From positions 877,818-941,817 of the forward strand of contig NZ_JALXFV010000008.1 in assembly GCF_023699475.1 (NCBI RefSeq): a stretch of 64,000 nucleotides of DNA, written 5' to 3'. The notes below the pieces were generated by a model. The model searched no databases. It had not been told where the DNA came from and was given only the letters and a program-made list of their open reading frames with translations. Each line of letters opens with the position of its first letter. Position 1 is the first letter of the stretch. This stretch comes from Halomarina rubra (GTDB taxonomy: Archaea; Halobacteriota; Halobacteria; Halobacteriales; Haloarculaceae). A program made the position numbers and the translations under genes. Positions 1-7,155 of this stretch are shown in pieces.

Positions 1-47
1 CCGGCCCGTACGGTGTGTCATCGAATATTTTGGTAACTCGACCCCCA

Positions 48-82
48 GTATATTTATACGGTATCGAACCTATAATTTATTC
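48..82 (+). promoter_or_regulatory. AT-rich promoter region with two TATA-like boxes
   Basis: Two AT-rich boxes, tatatttatac at about 49-59 and tataatttat at 71-80, stand out from the GC-rich background on the plus strand ahead of the HalOD1 gene. Either would leave a 5' leader of roughly 90-110 nt before the ATG at 195, which is long for this genome, where most boxes lie 25-31 nt from the start codon. Confidence 0.45.
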
Positions 83-194
83 GAAGGACGAGGAACCCAG
101 GGAACTTCGGTTCGTCGACGACGGGCGGTACGGTTCCGTCCCGGCGACACGAGCGGGCAAGCGGGTTCACGCGTTCCACGCAACCACGCACACC

Positions 195-545
195 ATGACA
201 CACCAGAGTCCCATCTACCCCTCCGAGAACCTACGGCAGAACGACGATTCGGACGTACAGGTCTCCTTCGACCCGACGACCGAGTCCACCTGCGAACGGG
301 TCGTGCTGACCGTCGCCGACCACCTCGACAGCGACCCGATGCGGCTTCCACTGCTCTACGACGTCGTCGACCCGGACGCACTCGACGCCCTGTTCGACGA
401 CGCCTGCTCTGAGGGAGGGTTCGACACGAACTGTTCCGTGTCGTTCACGTACGCGAACCACCTCGTCAACGTCTATTCGGCCGGATACCTCACGCTCACG
501 GCGACCGACGAACCCAGCGGCCCCGTCGAGACGGTCGCGGCCTGA
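195..545 (+). CDS. HalOD1 output-domain protein (116 aa)
   Basis: This small soluble protein looks like the HalOD1 output domain, which in Halobacteria occurs alone or at the end of signalling proteins and has no established biochemical role. The pattern VSFDPTTEST, then DSDPMRLPLLYDVVDPDALD, then a beta-rich end (SVSFTYANHLVNVYSAGYL), is typical. I chose the ATG at 195 because the protein aligns from there with the second HalOD1 protein of this window (14091-14366). The frame stays open upstream to a GTG at 15, but that stretch does not resemble the family. The neighbours suggest no partner. Confidence 0.75.
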   Translation: MTHQSPIYPSENLRQNDDSDVQVSFDPTTESTCERVVLTVADHLDSDPMRLPLLYDVVDPDALDALFDDACSEGGFDTNCSVSFTYANHLVNVYSAGYLTLTATDEPSGPVETVAA

Positions 546-643
546 GCCGGTCGAGCCACCCCGAACCGAAGCCGCCGGAGCCTCGACCGCCGACGCACGA
601 ACGACCTATCTTTTTGGTACGGCCGCGTCAGGAGTCGAACGCA

Positions 644-1042
644 ATGGCAGACGTCGAAGCAACCACAACGTCCGAAGAGGGGTACACGAGTGTCAGCCGC
701 GTCGGCGACTACGAACTGACCGTCGACGCCACTGGAGAGGACGGCCCGTCGCCGAACCAGGTGCTCGCGGCGAACTACGCCTCCTGTTTCATCCCCGCGT
801 TCCGCGTCGGCGGGAACAAGGAGGGCCACGACGACCTCGGGAAGATCACGGTCGAGGTCGAGGCCGACCTGAACGGCGACGACGACCTGGACGCGGTTCG
901 CTTCGTCATGCACGTCGAGGCCGACCTCTCCGACGAGGAGTTCGACGCCATCGTCGAGCGCGCCGAGGACATCTGTCACGTCCACGACTCGCTCAAGGAG
1001 TCGCTCCACGCCGAGATTACGGTCCACGGCGGCCAGTTCTAA
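644..1042 (+). CDS. OsmC/Ohr family peroxiredoxin-like protein
   Basis: The OsmC family reduces organic hydroperoxides with a cysteine pair and low-molecular-weight or protein thiols. Over 132 aa the protein has the family layout: an N-terminal antiparallel sheet, a helix carrying the first cysteine (NYASCF), and a second helix with the other cysteine (DICHVHDSL), so both redox residues are present. The start at ATG 644 is set by a TATA-like box at 607-615, about 33 nt upstream, giving an almost leaderless mRNA. An in-frame TTG at 614 would fall within or beside that box. It is probably monocistronic, and the peroxide substrate cannot be read from sequence. Confidence 0.85.
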   Translation: MADVEATTTSEEGYTSVSRVGDYELTVDATGEDGPSPNQVLAANYASCFIPAFRVGGNKEGHDDLGKITVEVEADLNGDDDLDAVRFVMHVEADLSDEEFDAIVERAEDICHVHDSLKESLHAEITVHGGQF

Positions 1043-1132
1043 CCGGGCCGCTCCACCACGTCTTTTCGGGACGCCACCGACCACAGCAGCGGCGCTCGTC
1101 GGATTACCGAGCGCCGTCGCGACCGCTCGCTG

Positions 1133-1282
1133 TTACTCCCGTGCGACCGCGATGTTCTTCGTCGCGCCACCGCACACCGGACACGCCCCGACGTGCTCCT
1201 CGGAGACGAGACGGTGGTGACACTCCAGGCACTCGAACACCGACTCCTCGGGGCGGTACGGGTCGACGAGACCGTGACTCAT
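1133..1282 (-). CDS. Rubrerythrin-like zinc-ribbon microprotein (49 aa)
   Basis: A 49-residue protein made almost wholly of a zinc ribbon, with CLEC near the middle and CPVCGG towards the end, closing in NIAVARE. This closely resembles the short proteins annotated in Halobacteria as rubrerythrin-like domain proteins. They keep only the rubredoxin-like metal knuckle, not the diiron domain, so peroxidase activity is not expected. I use the ATG at 1282 (MSHGLVDPYRPEES). An upstream in-frame ATG at 1327 would add residues that do not fit the family. Its role is unknown; binding of one zinc or iron atom is inferred from the four cysteines. Confidence 0.75.
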   Translation of the reverse strand: MSHGLVDPYRPEESVFECLECHHRLVSEEHVGACPVCGGATKNIAVARE

Positions 1283-1358
1283 ACCCCGATTCGGGAGGTA
1301 CGACACAAGTGTGTTGTGTGGTAACACATCAATGCCGTAAGAGGAGGTACTAGGCCGA

Positions 1359-1913
1359 CTAAGGTGCTCGTCGGGCCGAGCAGACGAACGTCTCCTGGCG
1401 CTCGCTGGTCGTCTCGACGGAGAAGCCTGCGGCCTCGAACGCGGCGATACAGTCGTCGAGAGCGAACCGTTCGTCGAGGGGCGGACCGTCCCGACCTTCG
1501 CCCTCGGCCGTCCAGTCGACGATAGCGACGCGAGCGTCGGGGGCCAGGACGCGACCCAGCTCCGCGAGCGCGTCCTCGCTGTGGAACTCGTGGTACGTCA
1601 TCGTCGAGAACGCGCCGTCGAGGTGGCCGTCGGGGAACGGCAGGTCGTCGACCGCTGCCTCGACGCACTCGACGGTCTCGGGGAGGCCCTTCTCGCGGTA
1701 GAACTCGTGCATCTCGCGCTGGACGTCGACGGCGTAGCACGTCTCGACGTAGGGGGCGACGTCGTCGGTGTAGAACCCCGTCCCGCTGCCGAGGTCCGCG
1801 ACGGTGCCCCCGAGGTCGAACAGCGCCCGTAGCTCCTCGGCCGAGCAGTAGCGGTACCGCGAGGCGTCTTCGAGGGCCGGCGCGCGGTCGGCGTCGTACG
1901 TGTGAAAGCCCAT
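1359..1913 (-). CDS. Class I SAM-dependent methyltransferase
   Basis: This 184-aa protein has the Rossmann methyltransferase fold. Motif I is VADLGSGTGFYT (about residues 40-51), the acidic end of strand 2 is YAVDVQ, and the post-I region contains DLPFPDGHLDGAFSTMTYHE, as in UbiE/Methyltransf_11 enzymes acting on small molecules. The substrate is unknown. The start at 1913 (MGFHTYD) puts motif I at the usual distance. The frame extends upstream to 2198, but that part would overlap the HEWD gene on the other strand. It is divergent from that gene with about 88 nt between starts. Confidence 0.8.
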   Translation of the reverse strand: MGFHTYDADRAPALEDASRYRYCSAEELRALFDLGGTVADLGSGTGFYTDDVAPYVETCYAVDVQREMHEFYREKGLPETVECVEAAVDDLPFPDGHLDGAFSTMTYHEFHSEDALAELGRVLAPDARVAIVDWTAEGEGRDGPPLDERFALDDCIAAFEAAGFSVETTSERQETFVCSARRAP

Positions 1914-2001
1914 GGAAGCGGGACGACCGCCCACCACATAGTGATAGCCCGTCGCGACTGCCGGCGTCGGATTGATACGCGTCCGTGTACTTTCGACAGC
2001 T

Positions 2002-2172
2002 ATGGTGCGAATCACCCCGCCGTCGGAGCGGACCTGCGAACGCTGTGGCCGAGAGGACGTCTGGAGCACGGACGCCCAGTCGTGGGTCATCGGGGGGGCG
2101 GAGGGCGACCCGTACTGCCTCCACGAGTGGGACATCAACGGGACGTTCAACCCGGTCGCCGACGCGGAGTGA
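2002..2172 (+). CDS. HEWD family small protein (56 aa)
   Basis: A 56-aa protein with CERCG near the N-terminus and the signature HEWDINGTFNP near the end. The HEWD signature defines a small Halobacteria-only family of unknown function. The single CxxC pair plus histidine could bind a metal, but this is inference. The start at ATG 2002 lies directly behind the short intergenic region shared with the divergent methyltransferase gene. No operon partner is evident. Confidence 0.75.
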   Translation: MVRITPPSERTCERCGREDVWSTDAQSWVIGGAEGDPYCLHEWDINGTFNPVADAE

Positions 2173-2295
2173 GCCGACCCCACGACCGCCCGGCACACGA
2201 CTGTTCACCACACGACGCCCCACTACACGACACCCCACAACACGACGAACCGTCAGGCGACCGTCCGCCGAGTTCTGCCGGCGACGACCGACCGG

Positions 2296-3384
2296 TCAGA
2301 ACGGCGTCCCGGTGAGTCCGGCCAGTTCCAGAACCCCGATACCGACACTACAGACGAACACCGCGGCGAACGGCGCGTCGAAGTGCGTGTCGGCGTGGGC
2401 GTAGAAGACCCGTTCGAGCAGTTCTCCGAGTAGCGCCGCCACTATCCCCGAGGCCGTGCCGACCGCCAACGCGACGGGCAGTGAGAACGAGGCGGAGTCC
2501 GCCGGTGTCCCGGGCGCAGCGACGCTCGTCGCCTCGACCGGGGCGAGTACGAGAACTGCCATCCCGGCGACGAGTGCGACGTGGTAGACGACCGGCACCG
2601 CCTCGCGGACCGCGAACGCGAGGAGCGCGGCGGCCGCGAGACCGAACGCGAGGAGCCAACTCGCCGTGAAGTACGCGAGCGCCGCCGAGACGAGTCCCAC
2701 GCCCACCCCGAGCGCGGTCGTGGTCCGCCAGTCGCTCTGGTAGGGCGCGAACGGTTCGACGACGTAGCGGGTCGCGCCGACGGGTGTGCCCCGCTGCGTG
2801 GTCGTCTCCCGGCCGTCCACGGGTCGCCCGTCGCCGAGCGTCCGACCACCGTCGGTCATCGGTTCGCGGCGCTCACCGCGTTCGTACGGCGAGAGGTCGA
2901 GCAGTCCGCCCCGGACCGCCCCGACCAGCGGGTAGCCGAAGACGATTCGATGCAGGAACGCCGAGAGGACGACGGTAGCGGCGACGGGGTCGAACGGTGC
3001 GCCGACGAGCGTGTACAGCCACGCGATTCCCGCGCCGACGACGCCGAAGACGCCACCGACGGCGAGCGCTTTCGAGTGCCGGGCGAGCGGGAACGTGACG
3101 TCTTTCGCCGGGTGGTACGGGTACGACTCGTCCATGTAGCCCCGGCGGACGGCGAACGCCGCCGCCGCAGCACCCCCTCCCAGGACCGTGTGGGGGCCGA
3201 CCCAGACGCTGTAGCCGAGCGGCGTCGCCACGGGGAGACTCACGTCCATCAACACGAGTAGTTCGCCCGCGACGACGAACACTCCGAGCGCGCCGAGCGC
3301 GAGGTAGCCGCCGAGCGCGGCCCCCACGACGCCGCCGAGCGCGGCGACGGCGACGAGCGCCACGACGGTGACGGGGTCGACCAC
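2296..3384 (-). CDS. Multi-pass membrane protein of unknown function
   Basis: This 362-aa protein is strongly hydrophobic, with about nine or ten predicted membrane segments in two clusters (roughly residues 1-165 and 225-350). A hydrophilic, charge-rich loop of about 50 residues (SPYERGERREPMTDGG onward) separates them. I do not recognise a family motif and give no function. Small-residue-rich helices (GGVVGAALGGYLALGALG) are common in both transporters and uncharacterised haloarchaeal membrane proteins. It ends about 120 nt from the HEWD gene, convergently, and its ATG at 3384 faces the divergent gene at 3547. Confidence 0.6.
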   Translation of the reverse strand: MVDPVTVVALVAVAALGGVVGAALGGYLALGALGVFVVAGELLVLMDVSLPVATPLGYSVWVGPHTVLGGGAAAAAFAVRRGYMDESYPYHPAKDVTFPLARHSKALAVGGVFGVVGAGIAWLYTLVGAPFDPVAATVVLSAFLHRIVFGYPLVGAVRGGLLDLSPYERGERREPMTDGGRTLGDGRPVDGRETTTQRGTPVGATRYVVEPFAPYQSDWRTTTALGVGVGLVSAALAYFTASWLLAFGLAAAALLAFAVREAVPVVYHVALVAGMAVLVLAPVEATSVAAPGTPADSASFSLPVALAVGTASGIVAALLGELLERVFYAHADTHFDAPFAAVFVCSVGIGVLELAGLTGTPF

Positions 3385-3546
3385 TCAGCGCTCACCTCGA
3401 CCCTGTGCGTTCATGTCACCACGTGATGGGGAGGGGTAGAAAGGCGTGTCTACTTCCCTCGGGAACCGAACCGTTCAACGGGTTTATGTTCCTGAACCGA
3501 TGCAGGCGAGGTATGGAACGGCGAGGGGCATCGCGGGTGGGAACGG

Positions 3547-3954
3547 ATGCGTGATTCGCTCTGTCGTGACCTGACGGGGACGTTCGTCGGGTGCGACGGT
3601 GAGCCGACGCGCGCGACCTGTAGCTTCCACGACCGCCCGTGTGTCCTCGCCGCGGGCGACCTCCTCCAACTCGAAGTCGAGCGGATGAACGGCGAGTGGA
3701 CGCCGTTGTTCCACCGCTGTGCGGACCACGCCGTCGAGACGTTCCCCGACGAACACACCGTCCACGGCACCGCGCAGGCGCTCGTCACCGCCCGCCTCGA
3801 ACCGACGGGCGCACACCTCCCGACGACGGGCCGCTACGACCCAGAGGCACTCACCATCGGCGACGTCGAGGTGCTCGACGTGTCGAGGGCGACCGAGGGT
3901 CGTCGCTCGCCTCTCGCTGACACCGACCGACTTCCCGAGCGCGACGAACGCTGA
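3547..3954 (+). CDS. Uncharacterised haloarchaeal protein (135 aa)
   Basis: A 135-aa soluble protein with an acidic bias typical of haloarchaeal proteins and four cysteines in the first 60 residues (LCRD, VGCD, ATCSF, RPCVL). No known domain is recognised. Cysteine spacing is irregular and does not form a CxxC knuckle. The C-terminal 20 residues look disordered. An AT-rich box (ggtttatg) at 3481-3488 would leave a leader of about 30 nt before the ATG at 3547. Codon usage (strong G/C at third positions) supports a real gene, but no function can be given. Confidence 0.5.
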   Translation: MRDSLCRDLTGTFVGCDGEPTRATCSFHDRPCVLAAGDLLQLEVERMNGEWTPLFHRCADHAVETFPDEHTVHGTAQALVTARLEPTGAHLPTTGRYDPEALTIGDVEVLDVSRATEGRRSPLADTDRLPERDER

Positions 3955-4016
3955 GCAGGCTGGAGGCTGACGAGACCGACACGACCGCGAGAAGCGTCGC
4001 GCGAGAACTCCCGTAC

Positions 4017-4799
4017 TCAGACGAGACCGCCAGCGGCGTCCTCGTGGAGCGTCGTCGAGAGGTCGTCCATCAGCGTTCGGAGGTTGACGGCGTCGTCGCG
4101 GTTGTACGACACCAGCGTCTCCAGGGAGTCCGTCGAGCCGCGTTCGTACTCCTTCCAGAGACGGACGGCGTCCCGTCCGGAGATGTCGGGGCGGTCGCGT
4201 TCGATGCCGACGTCCTTCTCGATGGCCTTCAGCCCACCCGAGAGACCGACGCGCCCGCAGGCGTACCGGAGGTCGAGGTGGGGGCCGTCGAGGTCGAGGT
4301 CGTAACTGGTCTCGAGGAACGGCACGTCGAACGTCGTGCCGTTGAACGTCACCAGCAACGGCGCGTCGAGCGCCTCCCGGAGCGTCTCGCACGTGAGCGG
4401 TTCGCCGACGACGGGGTCGGGGTCGTTGACGAGCGTTCGGACCTCGCCGTCGTGGAGGAGACTGACGGTCGTCACCTGGTCGCGGTGGTGTGAGAGACCC
4501 GTCGTCTCGATGTCGAAGAAACACGCCGACTCGCGGAAGTCCTCGTACAGTCGCCAGCGGTGCTGACTCGGGAACGCGGCGTCGAAGAAACGCGCGTTCC
4601 CCTCGGCGAGGTGGTCACGGCCCTCGTCGATGAACGACGCGATGCGCTCGCCAGTCACCTCGCCCACCGCGCTCTGTTCGAACTCGTCCCAGTGGGTGAT
4701 GCCCTGTTCCCACAGGCGGCGTTCGGTCGTCTCCCCGACGCCCTGGACGGGGATGAAGCTGTTCTCGATTCGCACGACGGTCCTCGGGCGTGCCGACAA
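4017..4799 (-). CDS. RNase H-like (DnaQ/YprB) 3'-5' exonuclease-type protein
   Basis: This 260-aa protein carries a DEDD exonuclease core like that of YprB/RNase_H_2 proteins: Exo I FFDIETTGLSHHRDQV, Exo II LVTFNGTTFDVPFLET, and Exo III SYNRDDAVNL. All four acidic metal ligands appear present, so 3'-5' exonuclease activity on nucleic acid is likely, though not proven. The first 70 residues (FIPVQGVGETTERRLWEQGI) resemble a helix-hairpin-helix DNA-binding segment. It appears monocistronic. Its partner and substrate are unknown. Confidence 0.8.
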   Translation of the reverse strand: MSARPRTVVRIENSFIPVQGVGETTERRLWEQGITHWDEFEQSAVGEVTGERIASFIDEGRDHLAEGNARFFDAAFPSQHRWRLYEDFRESACFFDIETTGLSHHRDQVTTVSLLHDGEVRTLVNDPDPVVGEPLTCETLREALDAPLLVTFNGTTFDVPFLETSYDLDLDGPHLDLRYACGRVGLSGGLKAIEKDVGIERDRPDISGRDAVRLWKEYERGSTDSLETLVSYNRDDAVNLRTLMDDLSTTLHEDAAGGLV

Positions 4800-4920
4800 C
4801 TAAGCGCTTCGATGAGTTCGTTCCCTCGGCGGTCCACACTGTCTCGCTCCCCGTCGAGTCGCTGCTCGGAGCTCCGACCGCGAACGACAGACTGAGTCCG
4901 CGACGGCCCCGAGGTGTGGT

Positions 4921-5157
4921 ATGGCCGTTCCGCTCCGTGGCTCGTTCGTCCTCCAGTCCGTCGACCGCCGCATCGTCGCCCGGGGGTCACGCGTCGCCGA
5001 CTGTCCGGTGTGCGGTCGCCACCTCGCCGAGGACGACTGGCACGTCGCGGCGACCGTCCGTTCTGGGTCGCTGGCGGCCCCCCGGGAGTCGGTCCACCAT
5101 CTCTGTGACGACGACTGCCTGTCGGACTGGCTGGCGCTGATGGACGAACGTTCTTGA
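4921..5157 (+). CDS. Small zinc-knuckle protein (78 aa)
   Basis: A 78-aa protein with CPVCGRH around residue 28 and LCDDDCLSDW near residue 62. This CxxC plus CxxxC arrangement is able to hold one zinc. The second knuckle followed by an aromatic residue resembles the ends of other short haloarchaeal zinc proteins. I cannot name the family with confidence. The start ATG at 4921 follows a gap of about 120 nt from the divergent exonuclease gene. Function unknown. Confidence 0.6.
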   Translation: MAVPLRGSFVLQSVDRRIVARGSRVADCPVCGRHLAEDDWHVAATVRSGSLAAPRESVHHLCDDDCLSDWLALMDERS

Positions 5158-5407
5158 GGGGTTACGAGACCAGCGCCCGCGTGGTCTGAGAGTCGCTCCC
5201 GGTGGGTTCGCGGTCGTGCGACCACTCCTCCGGGCGTTCCCGCTCGGTCGCCTGCACGCACCCGTTGCTCGCGAGCGACGCCATCGACTTCGGCGAACTC
5301 GCAGTCGCAGCCCTCAGTGCTCTCGCTCGCCGTGCTCGAAGGAACCTGAACCTCGAACCGCGCTACTGCTCGTGGTTCTCACTCGCTACCGCTCGTTCCG
5401 AACCGCG
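5158..5407. other. Gene-free interval with a dispersed repeat
   Basis: This 250-nt interval lies between the 3' ends of two convergent genes and holds no credible reading frame. Near its right end it carries one copy of a 31-nt dispersed repeat (5374-5404), flanked on both sides by the words gaaccgcgctact, which gives it a partly duplicated look. Confidence 0.6.
5374..5404 (-). repeat. 31-nt dispersed imperfect palindrome, copy 1
   Basis: The stretch beginning ggttctcactcgct and ending gctcgttccgaacc matches the reverse complement of 25956-25986 at 28 of 31 positions by direct comparison. Its ends (ggttc/gaacc) are complementary. This copy is intergenic, whereas the other lies inside ilvN. 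Confidence 0.7.
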
Positions 5408-6097
5408 CTACTCCTGGACGGTCTCTGCCTCCGGCGCGACGCGGATGAGGTGGGCTACCTCCGCCGGGAGGCTCTGTTCGCCCTCCGGACCCGTCACCGT
5501 GACCATCCCGAACGGAGCGACCTCGACGAGTTCGAGGGTGGCACCGGGGGAGACGCCCGAGTCGGAGAGGTACTGGAGCTCCGCGTCCGTCCGATGGCGA
5601 ACCCGCTGGACGACGACGCGGTCGCCGACGGTACACTCGTCGAGTCGTCGACCGGGGGCGTCCTCGGGCGGCGAGAGGTCCGCCCGCGGGATGGGGTCGC
5701 CGTGCGGGTCGACCACCGGGTCACCGAGCGCCTCGGCGATACGCGCCTCGAACGTCTCGCTGATGTGGTGTTCGAGGCGGTCGGCCTCCTCGTGGACGTC
5801 GGTCCAGTCGTAGTCGAGCGCCTCGGCGAGGTACGCCTCGATGAGTCGGTGGTGGCGCAACACCTCGATGGCGACCGTCTCGCCCTCGGCGGTCAGCCGC
5901 ACCCCCTTGTACTTCTCGCGGTCGACCAGGCCGCGATCGGAGAGCTTGTCGAGCATACTCGTCACCGTCGGCGGCGTGACGTCGAGCCGTCCCGCGATGG
6001 CCGAGGTCGAGATGCGCTCTGCGGACGCGTCGGGACCCGCCTCGCGCTGGAGGACGTAGATGGTCTTCAGGTAGTCCTCCATCACGGCACTGAGCAT
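5408..6097 (-). CDS. DtxR/MntR family metal-dependent transcriptional regulator
   Basis: This 229-aa repressor has the full three-part DtxR layout. A winged helix-turn-helix (about residues 1-65; MEDYLKTIYVLQRE, TPPTVTSMLDKLSDRGLV) is followed by a metal-binding dimerisation domain (about 70-140; RHHRLIEAYL, HEEADRLEHHIS) and a C-terminal FeoA/SH3-like domain (about 150-225). DtxR-type proteins bind palindromic operators when loaded with Fe2+ or Mn2+. In Halobacteria such regulators control iron and manganese uptake and export. A TATA-like box on the minus strand at about 6119-6127 places the start near a leaderless 5' end. Whether it senses Fe or Mn cannot be decided here. A palindrome at 39042-39057 is a possible target. 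Confidence 0.88.
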   Translation of the reverse strand: MLSAVMEDYLKTIYVLQREAGPDASAERISTSAIAGRLDVTPPTVTSMLDKLSDRGLVDREKYKGVRLTAEGETVAIEVLRHHRLIEAYLAEALDYDWTDVHEEADRLEHHISETFEARIAEALGDPVVDPHGDPIPRADLSPPEDAPGRRLDECTVGDRVVVQRVRHRTDAELQYLSDSGVSPGATLELVEVAPFGMVTVTGPEGEQSLPAEVAHLIRVAPEAETVQE

Positions 6098-6183
6098 GGT
6101 TCGACAGAGCGGATATGAGGTTAAAAACGGTTCCCTCCCGTCGTCAGGGTCGCGACCCGAGCGCGGTCAGGAGCCGAGTGGCG

Positions 6184-7155
6184 TCACTTGGCGGTCGGTG
6201 CGGGGCGTTCGTCGGCGTCGCCGTCGAGGTCGATGTCACCGGTGACGTAGTCGACGGCGAGGACGACGGCCGCACCGACGACGACCGCACTCAGCACACC
6301 GAGCGCCGTCGCCGCAGTCCACGACTCGACGGCCTTCAGGACCTCGTTGCTCGGGTAGTACAGCGCCCCGACCATCAGCGCGACGAGGAACGTCAGCGTC
6401 GCCTCGCGGTAGTGTTCGAGCGCCCACTTGACCGCGTGTGCGACCGACAGCAGGCCGACGACCGCGCCCGCACAGAACGTGACGACGACGGTGCCCGGTT
6501 CGACGAGCGCGTCGACGCTCCCGCCGCGGGCGACGTCGACGAGCCGTTCGGTGAACGTCGAGAGCGTCCCGGTCAGGAACTCGTACTGACCGAGCAACAG
6601 CAAGATGAGCGACCCCGAGACGCCCGGCAGGATCATCGCACAGATGGCGATGCCGCCGACGACGAACAGCACCGGAAGGCTGCTCGGGAGCGCACTGCCG
6701 ACCTCCGACGCGACGACGACGGCGAGCGAGACGCCGGCGAGTCCGGCGACCAGTCGCCCGGTCGTCCCCAGGTCGACCTCGTCGCGCAGGACGACCGCGC
6801 TCGCGGCGATGAGGCCGACGAAGAACGCGAACAGCAGGGCACGGTGTGCGTGCATCGCCCACTCGACGAGGCGAGCGACGGTGATGAGCGCCGTCACGAT
6901 GCCGAGACCGAGCGCCATCAGGAACGGCACCTCCATCTCGACGAGTCGCTCACGGAAGCGCGCCCGCCCGTCGGCGGTCGTCACGCCCGGCAGGAGTGCG
7001 AGCGCCCGCGGGTCGAGTTCGGTGATGGCGGTCACCAGTCGCTCGTAGATGCCCGTGATGAGGGCGATGGTGCCCCCCGAGACGCCGGGCACGGCGTCGG
7101 CCGCACCCATCGCGATGCCTCGGAGGTAGACGCCGAGGTACGCTCGCACACCCAT
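6184..7155 (-). CDS. DUF368 membrane protein, candidate polyprenyl-phosphate transporter (PopT-like)
   Basis: This 323-aa, roughly eight-helix membrane protein carries the two internally related DUF368 signatures: AVPGVSGGTIALITGIYERL near the N-terminus and ILPGVSGSLILLLLGQYEFL about 170 residues later. In bacteria, DUF368 proteins (PopT) have been implicated in returning undecaprenyl phosphate across the membrane. Here the gene starts within the aglB stop codon (TGATG overlap, 7153-7157), so the two are almost surely cotranscribed and translationally coupled. I infer that it recycles dolichyl phosphate after AglB has used the glycan. The family assignment is secure; the archaeal substrate is inference. 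Confidence 0.85.
   Translation of the reverse strand: MGVRAYLGVYLRGIAMGAADAVPGVSGGTIALITGIYERLVTAITELDPRALALLPGVTTADGRARFRERLVEMEVPFLMALGLGIVTALITVARLVEWAMHAHRALLFAFFVGLIAASAVVLRDEVDLGTTGRLVAGLAGVSLAVVVASEVGSALPSSLPVLFVVGGIAICAMILPGVSGSLILLLLGQYEFLTGTLSTFTERLVDVARGGSVDALVEPGTVVVTFCAGAVVGLLSVAHAVKWALEHYREATLTFLVALMVGALYYPSNEVLKAVESWTAATALGVLSAVVVGAAVVLAVDYVTGDIDLDGDADERPAPTAK

Noticed and set aside
15-194. GTG 15 as start of the first HalOD1 gene
   Set aside because: This stretch includes the AT-rich promoter boxes and does not align with other HalOD1 proteins.
1346-1357. Word ggtactaggccg near 1346 and gtactaggccg near 21813
   Set aside because: Both are upstream-region words, but the surrounding sequence differs and the match is too short to be called a repeat or operator.
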